Shown here: positions 14,798-21,072 of the stretch, piece by piece
How the letters are laid out: every line of letters begins with the position of its first letter
Position numbering within the stretch: the stretch's first letter is position 1
NCBI GenBank assembly: GCA_035604595.1
Contig: DATNIE010000005.1
Span: 1 to 21,072, forward strand
Length of the DNA stretch: 21,072 nucleotides
DNA from: CAIKZZ01 sp035604595
GTDB taxonomy: Bacteria; Pseudomonadota; Gammaproteobacteria; Steroidobacterales; Steroidobacteraceae
Direction of reading: 5' to 3'
Position numbers and translations under genes: made by a program
Notes under the pieces: model-generated
The model's database searches: none
Told to the model about the DNA's origin: nothing
Seen by the model: only the letters and a program-made list of their open reading frames with translations

Positions 14798-15928
14798 TCA
14801 GGCCGGCAGCAGCGTCGGCGCATCGTGTAGGAGCGACGCCTGGTTGAGCAGCCGGGCGTAGTGGCGGAGCTGCCGCGCAAACGTCGCGTCCCAGGTGTGG
14901 CTCGAGAGCACGCGGGCACGAGCGGTGGCCCCGCGGGCGGGGGGATCGCGCATGAACAGTCGGTCGACTGCCTCCGCAAGCGCGGCGGGTCCGGTCGGCG
15001 GTGCGAGCTCGCCGACGGTTGCGTCGACGAATTCGGGCATCGCGCCCGCGGCGTAGGCGACGACTGGAATGCCGCAGGCCATCGCCTCGAGCGCAACGAG
15101 GCCAAAGGTCTCCTGGCGGCCGGCGTGCACCAGGGCATCGCAGGCGGCGAGCGTCGCGGCCATCTGCTCGGCGCTCGACAGATACGGAAGAAGCGTGATC
15201 GAGGGCGTCGGGCGCGCGGGTTCGGGAGCGCCGATCACCAGCAGGTGATAGGGCGCGCCGAGGCGCTCGACCATCGCGTAGAGCTCCCGGACGTTCTTCT
15301 CGGGCGCGAGCCGGCCGGCGAATACCAGCAGGCGCGTGTGGGATGCAAGTCCGAGGCGCGTGCGTAACGTCAGGTCGCGGCGTGCCGGATCGAACACCCG
15401 CGGGTCGACGCCGAGCGGCTGGACGAGGGCATTCGCGACGCCGGCGAGCCGCAGGTGGTCGGCGACGACCGCGCTCGGCGCCAGCACCAGGTCGAAGCGC
15501 TCGTAGAGGGCCCTGAGATAGTGCGCGGCGATGACAGCCCCGGGCCTGCCGAGACGCTGCGCCATGAGATTGATGACATCGGAGTGGCAGAACGCGACAG
15601 CCGGGACCTGCAGCGTCCGGGCGACTTCTGTCACCTGCCAGCCCATCAGGTACGGGTCGCCGGCCTCGATGAGATCCGGCTCGAAGGCGGCGAGCGCGGC
15701 GCGCAGCGCCGGCAGGCGGACCGGGCAGCGATAGCCGGCCCACAGCCGGGGACTGCCGAACTCGACGAGGCCGCCCGCCCTGCCGGTGTCGTGCTCGCCG
15801 GGCACGAAGAGCGTATGGCGCAGGCGGCTGCGGGCGGTCAGCCAGGCGTGTTTGGCGAGAAGGTAGCGGCGGACCCCACCGCTCGTGCGGGAGAAGAACA
15901 GCGTGGCGTCGACGAGATGCGGCGTCAT
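14798..15928 (-). CDS. GT4 family glycosyltransferase
   Basis: A 376-residue GT-B enzyme. The N-terminal domain begins LVDATLFFSRTSGGVRRYL, the nucleotide-sugar enzyme entry with SGG; DLIEAGDPYLMGW and VAFCHSDV follow. After the hinge come VFAGRLAPEKNV (about 200), LLVIGAPEPARP and ALVHAGRQETFGLVALEAMACGIPVVAYAAG, which contains the E-x7-E motif of retaining GT4 enzymes. No transmembrane segment is present. It is the first gene of a minus-strand pair with the DUF2334 protein, and a perfect GCGTCAT direct repeat lies 48 bases upstream of its ATG, so it may belong to the phosphate-starvation response. It could add a second sugar to the Agt product or serve another surface polysaccharide; the acceptor is unknown. 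The reverse frames inside it are shadows. Confidence 0.85.
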   Translation of the reverse strand: MTPHLVDATLFFSRTSGGVRRYLLAKHAWLTARSRLRHTLFVPGEHDTGRAGGLVEFGSPRLWAGYRCPVRLPALRAALAAFEPDLIEAGDPYLMGWQVTEVARTLQVPAVAFCHSDVINLMAQRLGRPGAVIAAHYLRALYERFDLVLAPSAVVADHLRLAGVANALVQPLGVDPRVFDPARRDLTLRTRLGLASHTRLLVFAGRLAPEKNVRELYAMVERLGAPYHLLVIGAPEPARPTPSITLLPYLSSAEQMAATLAACDALVHAGRQETFGLVALEAMACGIPVVAYAAGAMPEFVDATVGELAPPTGPAALAEAVDRLFMRDPPARGATARARVLSSHTWDATFARQLRHYARLLNQASLLHDAPTLLPA

Positions 15929-15976
15929 CGCCTCTGCAACATGCCCGGCGTCATCCGCAGAGTGTGCTGAACGGAG

Positions 15977-15994
15977 ATGACGCGGTCATGACGC
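15977..15994 (-). promoter_or_regulatory. Candidate PhoB box upstream of the GT4/DUF2334 operon
   Basis: On the minus strand GCGTCAT-GACC-GCGTCAT: a perfect 7-base direct repeat with 11-bp period, each half matching 5 of 7 bases of CTGTCAT with the conserved GTCAT core intact. It ends 48 bases before the glycosyltransferase ATG, almost the same position as the plcP box. The expected -10 position reads CACACT. Confidence 0.5.
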
Positions 15995-16238
15995 TGCCGC
16001 TGTGCGCGCAGTCCGTCGGTCCGTGCGAGAAGGGGGTGCGAGGCGACCGCCGCCCCGGACGCCTGTGCGCCCAGGTGTTCGGCGTCGGCCTTGCGAACGC
16101 CGGGAGTTGCGGCGCCTCACCGCGGGCGGCGTGCCGGGGACCAGCAGACGAACACCGCCGATGAATGATGCCATCGTGTGAGATATAAACGTTAGTTAAT
16201 ACAATGTATTACGTTATAAATCTCATGAATAAGATTAG
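15995..16238. other. Divergent intergenic region with AT-rich island
   Basis: No gene is supported; short open frames on both strands near 15964-16174 show no motif. From about 16178 to 16240 the composition changes sharply to AT-rich, unlike anything else in the window, and includes a perfect palindrome at 16197-16211. It probably holds promoters or operators for pstS or the divergent operon. Confidence 0.45.
16197..16211. repeat. Perfect 15-bp palindrome in AT-rich DNA
   Basis: TAATACA-A-TGTATTA, two 7-base arms around one central base, flanked by ACGTTA on both sides (16189-16194 and 16211-16216) as a direct repeat. The form suits a dimeric repressor operator. No known regulator is assigned. 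Confidence 0.45.
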
Positions 16239-16256
16239 ATGACGCTTGTGTGACGA
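16239..16256 (-). promoter_or_regulatory. Second candidate PhoB box in the pstS upstream region (reverse)
   Basis: On the minus strand TCGTCAC-ACAA-GCGTCAT: two 7-mers 11 bp apart, each matching 5 of 7 bases of the half-site. A further perfect half-site CTGTCAC lies at 16266-16272 on the same strand but out of 11-bp phase. It may add to control of pstS or of the divergent operon. Confidence 0.35.
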
Positions 16257-16288
16257 TCGGCAGCCGTGACAGCCACGAGTTACGCGCA

Positions 16289-16322
16289 CCGCAATCCGCG
16301 TGTCACAGTTTTCTTCTATAAA
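16289..16322 (+). promoter_or_regulatory. Candidate PhoB-dependent promoter of pstS
   Basis: CCGCAAT-CCGC-GTGTCAC (16289-16306) is followed by exactly 10 bases and then TATAAA (16317-16322). This is the classic layout of PhoB-activated promoters, where the box replaces the -35 element. The first half-site is weak (4 of 7), the second good. The leader would be about 60 bases. Confidence 0.5.
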
Positions 16323-16378
16323 GCCGCCAGCCACGCGGGCCCGAGGGCCCACGTTCCACACCTGCCAAGGCCACGACC

Positions 16379-16384
16379 GGGGAG
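16379..16384 (+). promoter_or_regulatory. Ribosome binding site deciding the pstS start
   Basis: GGGGAG, six bases before the GTG at 16391, which also begins the signal peptide. Confidence 0.65.
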
Positions 16385-16390
16385 ACACCC

Positions 16391-17440
16391 GTGCTCAAGC
16401 GTTTAGTCACTTCGCTCCTGCTCGCGAGCGTGGCCATCCCTGGCCTCGCGCACGCCCAGTCCGCGCGCGATTACATCAGCATCGTCGGCTCCTCGACCGT
16501 GTTCCCGTTCTCCTCGGTCGTGGCCGAGCACTTCGGCAAGAGCAATCCGAAGTTCAAGACCCCGAAGGTCGAGAGCACCGGGACCGGCGGCGGCTTCAAG
16601 CTGTTCTGCGAAGGCATCGGCGCGCAGTACCCCGACATCGCCAACGCCTCCCGCCGCATCAAGCCCTCCGAACTCGAGCAATGTGCGAAGAACGGCGTCA
16701 AGGACGTGGTCGAGATCAAGATCGGCTACGACGGCATCCTGATCGCGACCAAGAAGGGCGCCCCGGCCTACAAGCTGACCCGTAAGGACCTGTTCCTCGC
16801 GGTTGCCAAGCAGGTGCCGGATCCGGCCAAGCGCGCGAACGTAATTGCCAACCCGTACAAGACATGGAGGCAGATCGACGCAGCGTTGCCGGACGTGCCG
16901 ATCAACGTGTTTGGACCGGCGCCGAACCACGGCACCCGCGATGCGTTCGTGGAACTCGCCCTCAATGTCGGCTGCGAGCAGTTCGCCTCGCTCAAGGCTC
17001 TCAAAAAGACGGATGAGAATCGCTACAAGCAGATCTGCTCCCAGGTGCGCGAGGACGGCGCGTGGACCGACGTGTCAGAAGACTACGCGCTCGTGATGGG
17101 CAAGCTCGCCAGCAACTCGCAGGCGATGGCCGTGTTCACGTTCTCCTACCTCGACCAGAACCGCGAGAAGCTGTCGCCGGCGACCGTCGACGGGGTTGCC
17201 ATCTCGATCGACACGATCGCATCGGGCGTCTACCCGCTGTCGCGGCCGCTCTTTTTCTACGTGAAGAAGGCCCACGTCGGCGTGATTCCGGGGATCAGGG
17301 AATTCATCGGCGAGTTCACGAGCGCGAAGGCGATGGGCGCCGATGGCTACCTCGTCGAGCGTGGCTTGATTCCCATGCCGGCCGCCGAACTCAAGGGTGT
17401 CCTCAAGGACGCCAAGGACATGAGACCCGTCAAGCTGTGA
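16391..17440 (+). CDS. pstS: PstS-family phosphate-binding periplasmic protein
   Basis: A 349-residue secreted solute-binding protein. The signal peptide is clear: KR at 3-4, a hydrophobic core LVTSLLLASVAIPG, and cleavage probably after AHA (22/23). The mature part has the PstS binding elements: IVGSSTVFPFS near 31-40, ESTGTGGGFKLFCEGIG, PDIANASRRIKPSE and PAPNHGTRDAF, which build the phosphate pocket with backbone and Ser/Thr/Arg contacts. It should deliver phosphate to a PstCAB transporter, but pstC, pstA, pstB and phoU do not follow; the next gene is on the opposite strand. It may be a second, high-affinity PstS or a phosphate sensor subunit. The start is GTG with a strong ribosome site. 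Codon choice (many GGC, AAG, ATC) and the strong site suggest high expression. A PhoB-type promoter lies upstream. Confidence 0.83.
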   Translation: MLKRLVTSLLLASVAIPGLAHAQSARDYISIVGSSTVFPFSSVVAEHFGKSNPKFKTPKVESTGTGGGFKLFCEGIGAQYPDIANASRRIKPSELEQCAKNGVKDVVEIKIGYDGILIATKKGAPAYKLTRKDLFLAVAKQVPDPAKRANVIANPYKTWRQIDAALPDVPINVFGPAPNHGTRDAFVELALNVGCEQFASLKALKKTDENRYKQICSQVREDGAWTDVSEDYALVMGKLASNSQAMAVFTFSYLDQNREKLSPATVDGVAISIDTIASGVYPLSRPLFFYVKKAHVGVIPGIREFIGEFTSAKAMGADGYLVERGLIPMPAAELKGVLKDAKDMRPVKL

Positions 17441-17513
17441 TGTCCGGCGTCATCGCCGAGTGCTCAACGCCGGCGGCGCCCGGACGGCATGCGCTCGGAG
17501 CAGATCGCCCGGC

Positions 17514-19421
17514 TTAGAGCACTTCCGGGGTCATTCGCAGCGACATGGTGAGGGTCGTGCCTCGGTTGGGCGCGCTCTCGATCTTCAGATCGGCGCCGAT
17601 CAACTGCGCCTGCTCGCGAAGCCCCACGAGACCAAAGTGGCCGGGATACGGTTCGTGCGGGTCGAAGCCGATACCGTTGTCCTCAATGCGCAGTTCCAGG
17701 TGAGTCCCGTGCCGGGTCTGTAGTGACACGACGACCCGGGTCGCCATCGAATGCTGCTCTATGTTGCGCAGCGCCTCCTCCGCGACGCGAAAGATGGTTT
17801 CAGCGCGCTCATCACCGAAGCGGGCGGCGTCGGCGTCGGCCGTGAACTCGGTCGCCAGTCCCGTGCGGTCGATGAAGCGCTCGACGGCCTTGGCGAGGGC
17901 CGCGCCGAGGCCCGTGTCACGCACCGCATTGACGCGCATCTGCGTGATCGCGGTGCGCGCCTCCTTCAGGCCCTCGTGGGCAACCTGCTCGGCGTGCGCC
18001 AGCTCATCCGCCACCGATCCCGGATCGCGCGCTTGCAGCCTGCGGAGCAACCGGATTTCGCTCAGCATCGCCATCATCGAGTGCGCGAGCGTGTCGTGAA
18101 GGTCCCGCGCGATCTTCAGGCGCTCGCGCACGACGGCAGCGTAGCGCGACTCTTCCGCAAGGCGCTCCACCTCGCGGGTCCTGACGGCGACCCGGCGTTC
18201 GAGGTCGCTGCTGAGCGCCCGCAGCTCACGACGTTCCTGCTGCAGATCGTCGAGAATCCGGGCGAACGCGACCGCAAGCTGCGCGACCTCATCGTGCCCG
18301 CCCGGGACGTCGATGCGTGTGGTCTCGTTGCGGCCGACGGCTGCGACCGAGGCCGTCAGGCGTTTCAGACGGTTGGTCAAATGACGGGCGCCCAGCGCCC
18401 CGATCAGTGCGGTCAGCGCACCGAGGCCCATCGATACCCACAGAATCCGGATGGCCAGCGCGTTGGCACGCTGGTAGACCTGTTCGTGCGGCTCGCTGAC
18501 CTGCAGCTGCCAGCCGAGCGCCGCCAAGTCGCGTCCCAGTCTCACCGGTGAGCGCGCGACGAGAACCGTCGCGCCGTTCGGCAGCCGTTCGAACTGCGGT
18601 GAAGCAGGCGCTTGCGCGCCCGGTCCCGCCGCCGGCGCGCCCCCGAGCGGGGAGGCGTCGTCGGAGGCGATTCCGTTCCACGGGTGGCCCCGCAGTTCGT
18701 CCGGTCCGATGAGAACGATTCCGCGGCGGTCGAGGACCAGCGCTTGCGCCGAGTCGCGAACAGCGGGCCCTTCAGTCAGGCGCTGCAGCGGCTCCGGAGC
18801 CCAGCGCCAGCGCAGGTGCGCGGCGACGACCCCGACGACCGCCCCGTTCGCATCGCGAACCGGGGCGGCGATGTCACCGAGGCTCGGCTCGTTGCCAACG
18901 AGCGCGCGCGGGCTCGTGGCGCTCGCCGTCCGGGTCTCGTCGATCACCCCAATCCACGGCCCGTTGAGTCCTTGCGCGAACCACGGCTTTTCGGTCACCG
19001 AGCTCGTGGCAGGCAGGCTCGTGCTCGCGGCGACCACGGTGCCCGCAGGATCCGCCACGGCGATCCAGTCGAGTTCCGGGTAGGCGGACTCGAGCTCATC
19101 GAATACCTCGCGCAGCCCGCCCGCGCGCCCGGAGATTTCGACAGCGCGCACGATGGCTGATGCCGCCCGAATGGCACCGAGCCGCGATGCGACGGCTTGG
19201 CCGAGATCGGAGCCGAGCTGGTCGGTCTCGAGCGCGAGTCTGCGCTCGTGCTGTTGCAGGATGTTGTCGCGGGCGAGGCTGCCGACCCAGATCGCCGCGG
19301 CGAGCGAGAAGCTCGCCGCCAGCACGATGATGAGCCAGACGGTGCCCGCCATCAGGCTGTGCGCGGGATCCAGTTCCCGCAGCGCCGCTCGTATTCGGCT
19401 TGCAGTACCAGGCGTGGGCAT
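17514..19421 (-). CDS. Sensor histidine kinase, NarX/LiaS-type (HisKA_3)
   Basis: A 635-residue membrane sensor. TM1 at about 26-48, an extracytoplasmic sensor region at about 50-320 that resembles a double Cache domain (DWIAVADPAGTVVAAS, KPWFAQGL, then VVGVVAAHL), TM2 at about 322-345, a HAMP linker (about 346-398) and a coiled coil. The dimerisation domain has ERLKIARDLHDTLAHSMMAM with phosphoacceptor His442, the H-D-x-L pattern of HisKA_3 kinases that pair with LuxR-type regulators. The ATPase domain has AEEALRNIEQHSMATRV, EDNGIGFDP and GLVGLREQAQLIGADLKI. The likely partner regulator is divergent, 320 bases away. A 14-bp inverted repeat lies 16 bases before the ATG, suggesting autoregulation. 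No ribosome site is obvious. The region at about 255-275 is a Gly/Ala/Pro-rich insert. The ligand is unknown. Confidence 0.88.
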   Translation of the reverse strand: MPTPGTASRIRAALRELDPAHSLMAGTVWLIIVLAASFSLAAAIWVGSLARDNILQQHERRLALETDQLGSDLGQAVASRLGAIRAASAIVRAVEISGRAGGLREVFDELESAYPELDWIAVADPAGTVVAASTSLPATSSVTEKPWFAQGLNGPWIGVIDETRTASATSPRALVGNEPSLGDIAAPVRDANGAVVGVVAAHLRWRWAPEPLQRLTEGPAVRDSAQALVLDRRGIVLIGPDELRGHPWNGIASDDASPLGGAPAAGPGAQAPASPQFERLPNGATVLVARSPVRLGRDLAALGWQLQVSEPHEQVYQRANALAIRILWVSMGLGALTALIGALGARHLTNRLKRLTASVAAVGRNETTRIDVPGGHDEVAQLAVAFARILDDLQQERRELRALSSDLERRVAVRTREVERLAEESRYAAVVRERLKIARDLHDTLAHSMMAMLSEIRLLRRLQARDPGSVADELAHAEQVAHEGLKEARTAITQMRVNAVRDTGLGAALAKAVERFIDRTGLATEFTADADAARFGDERAETIFRVAEEALRNIEQHSMATRVVVSLQTRHGTHLELRIEDNGIGFDPHEPYPGHFGLVGLREQAQLIGADLKIESAPNRGTTLTMSLRMTPEVL

Positions 19422-19437
19422 CAGTCCGCGCTACCAC

Positions 19438-19451
19438 GTGACGAAAGTCAC
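19438..19451. repeat. Inverted repeat GTGAC-N4-GTCAC, candidate operator 1
   Basis: GTGACGAAAGTCAC; on the minus strand GTGACTTTCGTCAC. With four more bases (19452-19455) it forms an 18-base string, GGAAGTGACTTTCGTCAC, that recurs exactly at 20601-20618. It lies 16 bases upstream of the sensor kinase start. Confidence 0.6.
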
Positions 19452-19668
19452 TTCCAAATGATGCCCTGTGGGTCGCATGATTGCCATTGCGACGCGCAGA
19501 TGGAAGGCGCGTCGTTGCGGATGGGCGGTGAGACGCAACGGTGGCATCTTGGCGCCCTGCGATGGCGGTCGGCGATGTGTGCGGAGCCCCGGCACGGCGC
19601 ACCGATTCGCGGCTCAAAGCGCGGTGGCGGCGGTTGCAGACGCCTGCACCGAGGGGTCCCCGGAGGCG

Positions 19669-19698
19669 TTGACTGGCTGGGTCGAGACGCTCTTAAAT
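19669..19698 (+). promoter_or_regulatory. Candidate promoter of the LuxR-type regulator gene
   Basis: TTGACT (19669-19674), 18 bases, then TTAAAT (19693-19698). The -35 matches 5 of 6 and the -10 matches 4 of 6 consensus bases. The leader to the GTG would be about 37 bases. Confidence 0.4.
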
Positions 19699-19741
19699 CG
19701 ATGGCCTTTTTTCGGCAGGTGCGCCGCGTGAGTACTGTCCC

Positions 19742-20479
19742 GTGATGCCGGAGTTGGGCGCGAGCGCGCCAAGGATTCGCATAGTCATCGCCGAGGATCA
19801 GGCGCTGGTGCGGCGAGGGACGACCGCGCTGCTGTCGTTGGAACCGGACATGGAGGTCGTAGGCCAGGCGTCGGACGGCATCGAAGCGGTGGAGCTCGCC
19901 CAGCGCCTGCACCCGGATGTCGTCCTGATGGACTTGCACATGCCGCGCAAAGGCGGCGTGGCCGCGACCCGCGAAATCACCGCGACATTTCCCGGTACGC
20001 AGGTGCTGGTCCTGACGACGCTGAACGATGATGAAACCGTGTTCGAGGCCGTCCGGGCGGGCGCGCACGGCTATCTGCTGAAGGATGCGACCGAGCAGGA
20101 ACTCCTGGATACCATCCGCGCGCTGCGACGCGGAGAGTCGGGACTGACGCCCCAGATTGCGCGCAAGGTGATGGATCAGTTTCGTCGCCTCGCGCTGTCG
20201 TCGGACTATTCGCCGCGTACGCATGCCGTGCCTGCGGGCTCGTCATCCGCCGGCGCATCGCTCCAGCAGCGACAGTCCCTGACCGAGACGCTGACCGACA
20301 AGGAAGAGAAGATCCTGCGGCTCATTTCCGAAGGCATGAGCAATCGGCAGATCGCCAATGCGGTGTTCCTGGCGGAAGGAACGGTCAAGAACTACGTCAG
20401 CCGCATCATGGAGAAACTGCACGCGAACACCCGAACGGAGCTGGCGGTGCTCTCCGCCAAGCAGCGTCGCGGCGAATGA
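19742..20479 (+). CDS. NarL/LuxR-family response regulator
   Basis: A 245-residue two-component transcription factor. The receiver domain (about 11-130) has RIRIVIAEDQALVRRG with the acidic pair, phosphoacceptor Asp64 (VLMDLHMPRKGG), Thr in LVLTTLNDD and Lys in YLLKDATEQELL. The linker (about 150-185) is long and Ser/Gln-rich. The C-terminal LuxR helix-turn-helix is clear: LTDKEEKILRLISEGMSNRQIANAVFLAEGTVKNYVSRIMEKL. It should be phosphorylated by the divergent HisKA_3 kinase and bind inverted repeats such as GTGACTTTCGTCAC found near both genes. The start is GTG at 19742, followed directly by ATG at 19745; neither has a strong ribosome site. Targets probably include the kinase gene and something to the right of the window. 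Confidence 0.9.
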   Translation: MMPELGASAPRIRIVIAEDQALVRRGTTALLSLEPDMEVVGQASDGIEAVELAQRLHPDVVLMDLHMPRKGGVAATREITATFPGTQVLVLTTLNDDETVFEAVRAGAHGYLLKDATEQELLDTIRALRRGESGLTPQIARKVMDQFRRLALSSDYSPRTHAVPAGSSSAGASLQQRQSLTETLTDKEEKILRLISEGMSNRQIANAVFLAEGTVKNYVSRIMEKLHANTRTELAVLSAKQRRGE

Positions 20480-20604
20480 CCGTCGGACGACGAGCGGCGC
20501 CGCTCGAAAGATATCCACGATGACCACCGTCCCGGTCGCCCCAGCGCCATGACTGCTGCTGACCGTGACACGGCGCACAGTGCCGCTGAATGGGGCACGC
20601 GGAA

Positions 20605-20618
20605 GTGACTTTCGTCAC
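20605..20618. repeat. Inverted repeat GTGAC-N4-GTCAC, candidate operator 2
   Basis: GTGACTTTCGTCAC, an exact copy (other orientation) of the site before the sensor kinase gene, preceded by the same GGAA. Confidence 0.6.
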
Positions 20619-20627
20619 TGCGGGCTC

Positions 20628-20641
20628 GTGACTTTCGCCAC
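20628..20641. repeat. Inverted repeat, candidate operator 3 (one mismatch)
   Basis: GTGACTTTCGCCAC, one base different from operator 2 and 23 bp downstream of it, about two helix turns, so two regulator dimers could bind the same DNA face. Confidence 0.55.
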
Positions 20642-21072
20642 GAACCGATCGTGACGCTCGAATGCTGATCCGCGATCCGCGCTTCTCTACAGTGCGCCCA
20701 TGCGGGTGGGAAGGCGATCGCCGGACGGGAATCGGACGGGCCGGGCCAGGGCACGAAGATTGCTGCGGCCATGGCGATCGCCGCTTACAATCTCCAGGGC
20801 CTCAGGCGATCGCGGCTGCAATCCTGGATCGGGTGGAACGTGGCATGACAGCGACCGACACGAGGGGCCCTGGTCTTTGGCCCGCCGACGAGATGGCGTC
20901 TCGCAAGGCCGGCTGGCGGGCGCGTGCGTCGGCCCACGCGGGGCCCTTGCAGGCCTGCCGCAGCGCGGCGCCCGGGTGGCACGCCCCGAGCGCGCGTCCA
21001 TCCGCCGCGACCGCTCTCAGCGGCCCTCGACGCATGGTGGGGCACCCCGGGTGTCGTGCCAGGACCCGCTTC

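Larger units (their letters stand above)
19422..19741. other. Divergent intergenic region between sensor kinase and regulator
   Basis: 320 bases with no supported gene. It holds the inverted repeat before the kinase gene and a possible promoter for the regulator. The middle part has open frames without motifs. Confidence 0.4.
20480..21072. other. Right-edge region without a supported gene
   Basis: About 590 bases. It holds two copies of the candidate operator and a possible -10 element TACAGT (20687-20692) just before an ATG at 20700. Frames starting at 20700 and 20845 stay open to the window end, but their Arg/Gly/Ala-rich translations match no family I know. The region may be the promoter and leader of a gene that lies beyond the edge. 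Confidence 0.4.

Noticed and set aside
14583..15743. 386-codon minus-strand open frame
   Set aside because: It overlaps the second glycosyltransferase and the DUF2334 gene in another frame and is Arg-rich low-complexity sequence.
15964..16174. Two small overlapping frames on opposite strands
   Set aside because: No motif; they lie between a candidate PhoB box and the AT-rich island, a place expected to be regulatory.
17441..17513. Terminator hairpin between pstS and the sensor kinase
   Set aside because: GTCCGG (17442-17447) and CCGGAC (17480-17485) can pair, but the loop is long and no T-run follows.
20700..21072. Partial genes starting at 20700 or 20845 and running off the edge
   Set aside because: Open to the window end, but the translations are Arg/Gly/Ala-rich without any recognised motif, and several frames are open at once as usual in such GC-rich DNA.

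Overview
The window looks like chromosomal DNA of a high-GC proteobacterium, most likely a gammaproteobacterium. The evidence is the yoaA-tsaB gene pair (the same neighbours as in Escherichia coli), a DusA-type tRNA dihydrouridine synthase, and proteobacterial PhoB/PhoR. The genus cannot be named from the sequence. There are 15 convincing protein genes. I see no tRNA, rRNA, CRISPR array or insertion sequence.

Left part (1-2986): two genes on the minus strand, a FemAB/GNAT-like acyltransferase and a short, active-site-divergent proline dehydrogenase homologue. They sit in DNA that looks less GC-rich than the rest. Next (2987-9766) is housekeeping and signalling: dusA, a class III adenylate cyclase fused to an FHA domain, GTP-type PEP carboxykinase (minus strand), and then divergently yoaA (Fe-S helicase) overlapping tsaB (t6A tRNA modification).

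The central part (9767-17440) is the most interesting. phoB-phoR is followed by a PlcP-type metallophosphoesterase and an Agt-type glycosyltransferase. This is the gene pair known in phosphate-starved rhizobia, Agrobacterium and marine bacteria for replacing phospholipids with glycolipids. Converging on it is a two-gene operon (a second GT4 glycosyltransferase and a DUF2334 deacetylase-like protein), and divergent from that operon is a secreted PstS-type phosphate-binding protein. Reading by eye I find PhoB-box-like direct repeats (two 7-mers resembling CTGTCAT, 11 bp apart) upstream of phoB, plcP, the GT operon and pstS. The window therefore appears to hold a compact phosphate-starvation and membrane lipid-remodelling island: sensing (PhoR), control (PhoB), phosphate capture (PstS), phospholipid headgroup removal (PlcP) and glycolipid synthesis (one or two glycosyltransferases). 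The regulatory sites and the role of the second operon are inference.

Right part (17514-21072): a NarX/LiaS-type sensor kinase with an extracytoplasmic sensor region and, divergently, its likely LuxR-type response regulator. A 14-bp inverted repeat occurs just upstream of the kinase start and twice more (once with one mismatch) after the regulator gene. It is a good candidate operator for this two-component system. The last 600 bases hold these sites and a possible promoter but no gene I can support.
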